A stretch of 39,885 bases of DNA, taken from positions 1-39,885 of IMG/VR virus record IMGVR_UViG_3300044998_000715, one strand, 5' to 3'. Within the stretch, counting starts at the first letter, position 1. Every line of letters starts with the position of its first letter. This document shows, one piece after another, positions 23,751-28,470 of this stretch. The stretch comes from a virus. A program made the translations under genes and the position numbers. Under the pieces are notes generated by a model. It was not told the origin of the DNA and did no database searches. It saw only the letters and a program-made list of their open reading frames with translations.

Positions 23751-23854
23751 AGGCAAGCGCAAAGACCTTGCCCGCAAAACGGTCTTTGCAAGAGGCGCTT
23801 GCCTTGCGCGCCAGATTCGAGCACAATTCGTCCATCGGTCAAAGACGGCCGATG
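23751..23854 (+). promoter_or_regulatory. Promoter-leader cassette 5 (TTGCCT-N17-CACAAT plus start-site hairpin)
   Basis: The -35 is TTGCCT (23799-23804) and the -10 CACAAT (23822-23827). The leader hairpin has a new stem, CATCGG (23833-23838) with CCGATG (23849-23854). The upstream repeat is AGGCAAGCGC (23751-23760) with GCGCTTGCCT (23795-23804), and a second hairpin, GCAAAGACC (23759-23767) with GGTCTTTGC (23781-23789), lies between them. The latter matches the AAAGACC/GGTCTTT pair of cassette 1. It serves ATG 23893. Confidence 0.83.
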
Positions 23855-23892
23855 CAGAACTCAGAATGTCCGCAACTCCCTCGGAGGCTCTC

Positions 23893-24102
23893 ATGAGCGT
23901 CTCTTCCCTCGTCGCCCAGCGCGACTTCTCCCCCAAGACCCTTCGGGCGCTGCGCGCCAAGGGCATCGAGCTCATCGGCGTGCAGGCGCTGCCCGGCGCC
24001 GGCGAGCTGCCATGGGCCGACGCTGCCCGCGGCTACGTCGTCGACGACGACGGATGCGCGAAGGTGTGGACCTTCGCGCAGGTGCTGGAGGCGGCACGAT
24101 GA
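23893..24102 (+). CDS. Hypothetical early protein, 69 aa
   Basis: A 69-residue protein (MSVSSLVAQRDFSPKTLRAL, then GELPWADAARGYVVDDDGCA). The N-terminal LVAQRDFSPKTLRALRAKGI could be a small helix-turn-helix, but the evidence is weak. GGAGG lies 6 bases before ATG 23893, so I prefer it to ATG 23866, which has no site and sits close to the leader hairpin. It is the first gene behind cassette 5 and overlaps the next start. Confidence 0.75.
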   Translation: MSVSSLVAQRDFSPKTLRALRAKGIELIGVQALPGAGELPWADAARGYVVDDDGCAKVWTFAQVLEAAR

Positions 24103-24317
24103 TGCCCGCCAGCATCGCCAAGGAAGCCGCGCGCCGAGTCGGCCGCGTCGGCCGCGAGGTCGACTCGCGAGGGCGGCACGTCGCCTACTGGTACTCGCCG
24201 CCCGAGGCGCCACAGTGGCGCATCTTCCGTCAGACGGCCGCTGGGCTGCTGCGCGTCTTGCGCCAAGCGCCTCTGCGAGACGATCATGGCCTGCGACTGG
24301 TCGAATCCGGGCGCTGA
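24099..24317 (+). CDS. Hypothetical basic protein, 72 aa
   Basis: An Arg-rich 72-residue protein (SIAKEAARRVGRVGREVDSR, then HVAYWYSPPEAPQWRIFRQT). It starts in an ATGATG overlap with the preceding stop and its 3' end overlaps the next gene by 32 bases. No family recognised. The high basic content would fit nucleic-acid contact, but that is inference. Confidence 0.65.
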   Translation: MMPASIAKEAARRVGRVGREVDSRGRHVAYWYSPPEAPQWRIFRQTAAGLLRVLRQAPLRDDHGLRLVESGR

Positions 24318-25107
24318 CCCGTACACAGGCGGAGTCGCAGCGGCTGTCGCGCGCTACGGCTTCCCGGACGCGGCGCAGCAGGAGATCGTTCGCAAGTGGC
24401 GGCGCATCGAGATGGACGGTGTTGTCGTCATCACGAAGGACGGGGCGCAGCCACTGTCGCGGCGCTTCGTGGCGTCCGACTTGCGCGACATGCACTACGG
24501 CCGCGACAAGCTCTGCGTCGGCGAGGTCAAGCGCGACGGGTGGCCCGACGGCCACGTCGAGCTGGCGAGCGTGTACTGCGCCGGCCAGCACTGCATCGCG
24601 ATCCCGACCGTGTGCCGCAACGTCTCTCGCATTGCATGGGCGCCGGCGCCGTTGCCCGAGGCGCCATTCAGGGTCTGGGATGGCGAGCCGCCGAAGGCCA
24701 TGCCGTTCCCCACCCCAGACGGGCCGACGCGGCCGATCCCTGCACCGAGCACGCTCGCCCTCGTCTTGATCGCGGCGCTGGCGCTGCGGAAGGCATCGCG
24801 GCGCCCACAGGATGGCCATCGTGGCCATGTTTGCGCCGGCCTGCTAGGGTCGGCTGTTCCTTCATCCCCGAGGTCACAGAAGGAGAATCTGACCATGAAG
24901 AAGTCTGCGCACAATTGTTTCTCGACGTTCCCCCGCGCCAGCCGCGACAACCCGCTGCGCTCGCCAGGCTCGGTTTCCGGGCCGCACACGACCGCGACGC
25001 GCTCGATGCTGCGTCGCGCAGCGGAGGCGGCTTACTGGGCCGTGGCGCTCGTTTGCCTTGTGTCGATGTTCGCTGCCCCCGAGCTGTGGAGCGGGTGGGC
25101 GCCATGA
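24286..25107 (+). CDS. Unknown protein with internal PEP-CTERM-like segment and C-terminal membrane segment, 273 aa
   Basis: The N-terminal part (about 1-140) is soluble: MACDWSNPGADPYTGGVAAA, then QEIVRKWRRIEMDGVVVITK and GHVELASVYCAGQHCIAIPT. Around residues 150-172, IPAPSTLALVLIAALALRKA followed by SRRP has the layout of a PEP-CTERM sorting tail (Pro-rich motif, membrane helix, basic cluster), but the frame does not stop there. It runs on without a clear domain to Met204, which has its own ribosome site, then a membrane segment AAYWAVALVCLVSMFAAPEL. No N-terminal signal peptide is present. It may be one protein, or two units joined in frame. Confidence 0.6.
   Translation: MACDWSNPGADPYTGGVAAAVARYGFPDAAQQEIVRKWRRIEMDGVVVITKDGAQPLSRRFVASDLRDMHYGRDKLCVGEVKRDGWPDGHVELASVYCAGQHCIAIPTVCRNVSRIAWAPAPLPEAPFRVWDGEPPKAMPFPTPDGPTRPIPAPSTLALVLIAALALRKASRRPQDGHRGHVCAGLLGSAVPSSPRSQKENLTMKKSAHNCFSTFPRASRDNPLRSPGSVSGPHTTATRSMLRRAAEAAYWAVALVCLVSMFAAPELWSGWAP
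24872..24894 (+). promoter_or_regulatory. Hairpin carrying an internal ribosome site
   Basis: GGTCA (24872-24876) and TGACC (24890-24894) can pair, with AGGAGA in the loop, and the next three bases are the ATG at 24895. A variant fold pairs CAGA with TCTG and leaves only a 7-base loop holding the site. This could limit or regulate initiation at 24895. Observation from sequence; regulation is inference. Confidence 0.35.
24895..25107 (+). CDS. Possible separate small membrane protein by internal start (70 aa)
   Basis: ATG 24895 is in frame with the longer gene that starts at 24286 and has AGGAGA 7 bases before it. The product would be 70 residues: a Ser/Arg-rich N-terminus (MKKSAHNCFSTFPRASRDNP) and one membrane segment near the C-terminus (AAYWAVALVCLVSMFAAPEL). 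It overlaps the next tiny gene by ATGA. Whether it is made independently cannot be decided from sequence. A holin-like or membrane-perturbing role is possible but unproven. Confidence 0.5.
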   Translation: MKKSAHNCFSTFPRASRDNPLRSPGSVSGPHTTATRSMLRRAAEAAYWAVALVCLVSMFAAPELWSGWAP

Positions 25108-25187
25108 GCCGCGACAAGCTCGCTGATGTGCTGCTGGCCATCGCCCTCGGGGTGGCGATGGCTTGCGTTCTGTTCTTCAACTTGTGA
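25104..25187 (+). CDS. Tiny single-membrane-segment protein, 27 aa
   Basis: ATG 25104 to TGA 25187 encodes a 27-residue peptide: a charged start MSRDKLAD followed by a hydrophobic helix (VLLAIALGVAMACVLFFN). Both ends overlap neighbouring genes (ATGA at the start, GTGA at the end), which argues that it is translated by coupling rather than a chance frame. Its size and shape resemble small phage membrane peptides; function unknown. Confidence 0.5.
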   Translation: MSRDKLADVLLAIALGVAMACVLFFNL

Positions 25188-25381
25188 AGATCGGCCCGGC
25201 CGTGGAACAGAAGATCTGTACCCGTTGCGGCCGGGTCGGCCATCGCGCCAGCACGTGTCGCATTCCGATCCCGCGCGCAGCGCCGGCCAAGCTGCCTGAG
25301 CCAGAGGTGACAGAAGTCTCGTGGGAAGAGTACGAGCGCGCCGTCGAGGCGCTCACTCGCCCCTCGTTGCCCGCCGCATGA
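25184..25381 (+). CDS. Zinc-knuckle (CCHC) protein, 65 aa
   Basis: GTG 25184 overlaps the preceding stop. The product has a perfect CCHC zinc knuckle, ICTRCGRVGHRASTCRIP (Cx2Cx4Hx4C), followed by a Pro-rich linker and an acidic helix (VTEVSWEEYERAVEALTRPS). Zinc knuckles bind single-stranded nucleic acid; in this setting an RNA- or ssDNA-binding early protein is plausible. It is the last plus-strand gene, and its 3' end overlaps the end of the convergent endolysin gene by 29 bases with no terminator between them. Confidence 0.75.
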   Translation: MKIGPAVEQKICTRCGRVGHRASTCRIPIPRAAPAKLPEPEVTEVSWEEYERAVEALTRPSLPAA

Positions 25382-25934
25382 GCTCTTCGGTCTTGCGTTG
25401 CGACCCGTCGGAGCTGCCCATCCAGAAGTCGCGCACGCCATTCCATCCCGCGATCACCATGAGCGTGATCACGGCGCCGCGCAGCTCCGGCGTCAGCGAC
25501 TCCCACGTTTCGATGACGAACCATCCGGCGAAGCTCACGAAGACGATCGAGAGGATGTGGATGAACTTCAGCCGCAACCAAGGCGTCGACAGCATCCAGT
25601 CTTCGCCGGACGAGAAACGGCGCGCAGCAGCGACGCTCGCCTCGTCCATGCGGTGCATGCGCTCGGCCAGCGTGAGGATCGCATCCATGCTCTCGGCCGT
25701 CAGCGCCTCGGCGCGCCGCGCCAACTCAGGGTCTTTGCGCAGCTCACCGACGGCGCTGACAGGATCGTCGAGGCCGGTGACGACCTTGGCCGCGTGAATC
25801 ACCTTGTCGGCGATCTGCTCCGCGACCTCGGGCCGATCGGTATGCCGGTTCATCTCGCGGGTGATCTTCTCACGGAAGATCGGCGAGAACAGATCGATGG
25901 CCGCGCCGGCCAGAACACCGAGCAGTGGTGCCAT
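25353..25934 (-). CDS. Possible stand-alone holin from an internal start of the fusion gene (193 aa)
   Basis: ATG 25934 lies in frame inside the endolysin-holin gene and is preceded by AAGGAG 6 bases away, an optimal ribosome site that is not needed to encode the linker (PPKESK). The product would be the membrane part alone: an amphipathic start, a charged middle (REKITREMNRHTDRPEVAEQ) and the C-terminal membrane segments. This would give a free holin besides the fused form, or the site may be a relic of two formerly separate genes. Confidence 0.6.
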   Translation of the reverse strand: MAPLLGVLAGAAIDLFSPIFREKITREMNRHTDRPEVAEQIADKVIHAAKVVTGLDDPVSAVGELRKDPELARRAEALTAESMDAILTLAERMHRMDEASVAAARRFSSGEDWMLSTPWLRLKFIHILSIVFVSFAGWFVIETWESLTPELRGAVITLMVIAGWNGVRDFWMGSSDGSQRKTEELMRRATRGE

Positions 25935-26549
25935 TTTGGACTCCTTGGGCGGAAGTTGCGGCGCAGGCGTGGCCAGCGATGGGCCAGGCTGGCCAGCGGC
26001 TGGGTTTTCCTGGGCCGGTTGGGGCGAGGGTAGCGTCGCGGTCGCCGATTGGCCAGCGGATGGCGCGCCGGCGATCGTGCCGCCAAACTGCTGATACATC
26101 CGCAGGCACTCGTCCAGCTTCTTGGTCGGCTGGCCGTATGGACTTCCAGGCAGGCTCGCCCACTCGTTGCGGCACTTGACGAACACGTCGCCGATGCGCC
26201 CTTCGAGCAGGTCTTGCAGCGCGCCGCGCCGACGCACCAGGAAGACCGCTGCCATGTCCTGGCTGCGTGGGCCGAAGTCGGGCAGCGCGAGCGCCGCGCG
26301 GCACTCGTCCCACGTACGAGCGAGAAACTGGTACGCACCGGCCGCAGAGCTGGAGATGGGCTTGCCGCCGAGCGTGAAGGTATGAACCTTGCGTGGATGA
26401 TCGCTGAAGTCGTCAAACTTGCCGCCGCCGAAGAAGGTGCGGTAGGCGTCTTCCTTCTGGCCTGTGCCCTCAGTCCACCTGAGCACGCGCAGGAATGCCT
26501 GGACGTTCGCCGACGTCAGCGCCTGCTCAATCTGCGCGCGAAGACTCAT
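25353..26549 (-). CDS. Endolysin-holin fusion (lambda R-like transglycosylase plus GTA-holin-like membrane domain)
   Basis: A 398-residue protein. Residues 1 to about 155 resemble the lambda R type lytic transglycosylase: FLRVLRWTEGTGQ with the likely catalytic Glu27, then DHPRKVHTF and SSSAAGAYQFLARTWDE. A Pro/Ala/Gln-rich linker (about 160-200) follows. The C-terminal part (from MAPLLGVLAGAAIDLFSPIF) ends with two or three membrane segments, including FIHILSIVFVSFAGWFVIET and GAVITLMVIAGWNGV, as in three-segment holins of gene transfer agents. Usually these are separate genes. An internal start with a perfect ribosome site is described separately. Confidence 0.87.
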   Translation of the reverse strand: MSLRAQIEQALTSANVQAFLRVLRWTEGTGQKEDAYRTFFGGGKFDDFSDHPRKVHTFTLGGKPISSSAAGAYQFLARTWDECRAALALPDFGPRSQDMAAVFLVRRRGALQDLLEGRIGDVFVKCRNEWASLPGSPYGQPTKKLDECLRMYQQFGGTIAGAPSAGQSATATLPSPQPAQENPAAGQPGPSLATPAPQLPPKESKMAPLLGVLAGAAIDLFSPIFREKITREMNRHTDRPEVAEQIADKVIHAAKVVTGLDDPVSAVGELRKDPELARRAEALTAESMDAILTLAERMHRMDEASVAAARRFSSGEDWMLSTPWLRLKFIHILSIVFVSFAGWFVIETWESLTPELRGAVITLMVIAGWNGVRDFWMGSSDGSQRKTEELMRRATRGE

Positions 26550-26569
26550 GGCTGGCCCCTCGTCTCAAG

Positions 26570-26872
26570 TCACTTGCTGCCGTTCTTGCGCTCCATCGTG
26601 CGCAGCCGCGCCTCATGGTCGAGCAGCGCGCGGTTCTGGTCCTCAAAGCGCCGGTCGACGTCCGACTTCAGGGCGTATTCCTTCATCTCGGTGCGCAACT
26701 GAACAAGCAAGTCGCGCATGCCGGCATTTTGCGCTGAGAGAGTCGCGGCCCACCACACCCCGCCAACGATCTGCACGGCCAGCACAACACCGACGCCGAT
26801 CCATGCCCTGACCTCGGCCGCGATCGGCGGCCGGTACTCGGCCCTGCGCTCAACTCCATTGTATCGTTCCAT
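26570..26872 (-). CDS. One-TM coiled-coil protein before the endolysin (possible spanin-like or holin accessory)
   Basis: About 100 residues with one membrane segment (AWIGVGVVLAVQIVGGVWWA) preceded by Arg-rich cytoplasmic sequence and followed by a charged coiled coil (LVQLRTEMKEYALKSDVDRR, then FEDQNRALLDHEARL). The topology, N-in with a periplasmic coiled coil, is that of inner-membrane spanin subunits, and the gene is 20 bases before the endolysin-holin. I choose ATG 26872, 1 base after the fibre gene stop; ATG 26884 and 26893 are alternatives. No partner lipoprotein is convincingly present, so the assignment is tentative. Confidence 0.6.
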   Translation of the reverse strand: MERYNGVERRAEYRPPIAAEVRAWIGVGVVLAVQIVGGVWWAATLSAQNAGMRDLLVQLRTEMKEYALKSDVDRRFEDQNRALLDHEARLRTMERKNGSK

Positions 26873-26873
26873 G

Positions 26874-27734
26874 TCAAGATCCATCCGCCACAAGTTGAGC
26901 GTAGTCGATGCCGTTGCCGGCGTTGTAGAGGTAATTGAACTCGTCGTCGGTCAGCGCCTTGTCCACAAAGAAGCACTCGTCGGCCAAGGTCACGGCGGAG
27001 CGATTGCTGCTGAAGAAGTTGGTGTCGTTGCGCAGCCCCTCGCTGATGGTGAAGTTGGAATCGTTCGCTGTGGTGTAGAGCGGGTTCGGGAATGAGGCGG
27101 TGCCCTTGACCATGTTACCGCTGTTGTGGCTCGGGCGGCGGAAACGGAACTCGATCTGGTTGCTGGTGCGATTGAACGTGAACACCATCAGCTGATACTC
27201 GGTGTTGGAGTGGATACCGCCAAGGTTCACGGCCACGCGCCCGCCCGTCGTGCCGTCGGTGCTTGCGGCAGCGCGAATCGTCGTGTCACTCTCGACGTAG
27301 ATGTACGCCTGGATCCTGGTCGTGACGTTGTCGCCGACGCGCCCCATGACGAACGCAGCGGTGGCGCCGGTAGCGAGGGTGCAGCGAAACCACCCGCCGA
27401 AGCTGAAGTCGCTGTTGGGCATGTCCAGCGCAGTGTTCGAGCGCGGGATGTAGGCGCAACGGTTGTCAACCTGAGCGCAGTTGAAGGCGCGATCCTTCTT
27501 CGCGGTTGTGCTGCTGACAGTAGAGGTCGCGATCAAGCTCGCGCCTGTGCGGACAGACAGGTCGTGTCCGTTGTGAACGTCGGCGTAGGTTGACCCGGAG
27601 TCGTTCTCGTCCATCGGCCACCAAGCGCGCAGCGCGGCGAGAATGGACGCCGCCTCGGGCACCGCTGGCGGCGAGCCCCCGCCGCCGCCATCGCCGCCCA
27701 GTAGCAGCCCTCGATGACCAAGAATGCCGTTCAC
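26874..27734 (-). CDS. Tail fibre/adhesin-like protein with LamG/concanavalin-type domain
   Basis: About 286 residues. After a Gly-rich N-terminus (GLLLGGDGGGGGSPP) comes a jelly-roll region with the LamG-like pattern: WWPMDENDSGSTYADVHNGH, SDFSFGGWFRCTLATGATAA, HSNTEYQLMVFTFNRTSNQI and the closing DECFFVDKALTDDEFNYLYN. Such modules bind glycans or other surface ligands, so host attachment is likely. GTG 27734 overlaps the upstream stop (GTGA); the frame further upstream is shadow sequence of the previous gene. Confidence 0.8.
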   Translation of the reverse strand: MNGILGHRGLLLGGDGGGGGSPPAVPEAASILAALRAWWPMDENDSGSTYADVHNGHDLSVRTGASLIATSTVSSTTAKKDRAFNCAQVDNRCAYIPRSNTALDMPNSDFSFGGWFRCTLATGATAAFVMGRVGDNVTTRIQAYIYVESDTTIRAAASTDGTTGGRVAVNLGGIHSNTEYQLMVFTFNRTSNQIEFRFRRPSHNSGNMVKGTASFPNPLYTTANDSNFTISEGLRNDTNFFSSNRSAVTLADECFFVDKALTDDEFNYLYNAGNGIDYAQLVADGS

Positions 27735-28438
27735 GAGAAGTCCTTCGCCAGCGTCGCGTGCCAGGCAGCGCCATTGTTGAACGTCGTGATGGCCAGCACG
27801 TCGATTGCGCCGCTGGCCGTGCTGACAGCGCCGGCCGTGCCGTCCGCCCACTTGAACGAAGACGGCCACGCAACGGTCCGCGCCGTCGTGTCCTGCGTGA
27901 TGCGGATCATCTTGGTCGCGCCCTTGCCGCTGCCCGGGAGATTGGAGAACGTGATGCTGGTGACGTTGGCATTGAGCGCGAGCGTGAAGTAGTCCCCGAG
28001 CGCACAGTCGATGTTGACGGCGCCGGAGCTGATCGTCAGCGCCGTGACGTTGTCGTCCACTGACACTGGCAGCGGTGCAGTCCCATGAACCCCGTTCGGG
28101 CCGGCGCGGTGGTCTTCAACGGCAGTGACGACGCCGCTCGCTGTCGTGATCTTGTAGACCCTCGCGTAGTCGGTCGTGTTGTCCCAGTTGGTCGTCGACG
28201 TGCTGGAAGAGAGCACACCTGTACTGCGCGCGACAACGAGGTGATTCGTCGCGTTGTTTGCGAGCGTGACGGTGCCATCCGACACCGCGAACCCGCCCCA
28301 TCGCCCGCCATAGAAGGCCCAGGTCAACCCGGTCGTTGCGGGGTGGCGCTTGCCGTAGACCTGCTGGTGTTCCAGTGTCTCGAAGTTCTCGTTGATCGGA
28401 ACCTCGGGCGAAGCTTGTGAAGAGGAAAGCTGTTGCAT
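27731..28438 (-). CDS. Tail fibre/tip-associated beta-rich protein
   Basis: A 235-residue protein rich in Thr, Ser, Val and Asn, with short beta-like repeats (TVTLANNATNHLVVARSTGV; TALTISSGAVNIDCALGDYF; TLALNANVTSITFSNLPG) and a WPSSFKWADGTAG segment typical of phage fibre proteins. It lies directly after the large tip protein and before the LamG fibre, so it probably joins the fibre to the tip. No enzymatic motif. ATG 28438. Confidence 0.75.
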   Translation of the reverse strand: MQQLSSSQASPEVPINENFETLEHQQVYGKRHPATTGLTWAFYGGRWGGFAVSDGTVTLANNATNHLVVARSTGVLSSSTSTTNWDNTTDYARVYKITTASGVVTAVEDHRAGPNGVHGTAPLPVSVDDNVTALTISSGAVNIDCALGDYFTLALNANVTSITFSNLPGSGKGATKMIRITQDTTARTVAWPSSFKWADGTAGAVSTASGAIDVLAITTFNNGAAWHATLAKDFS

Positions 28439-28470
28439 CGGACGTCCTTGAGGCCAGGGCGATCTTCAAC

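Noticed and set aside
26683-26976. Embedded outer-membrane spanin in another frame of the one-TM gene (LAGC lipobox)
   Set aside because: The region before LAGC is not hydrophobic enough for a signal peptide, no ribosome site is seen, and only about 25 residues follow the cysteine.
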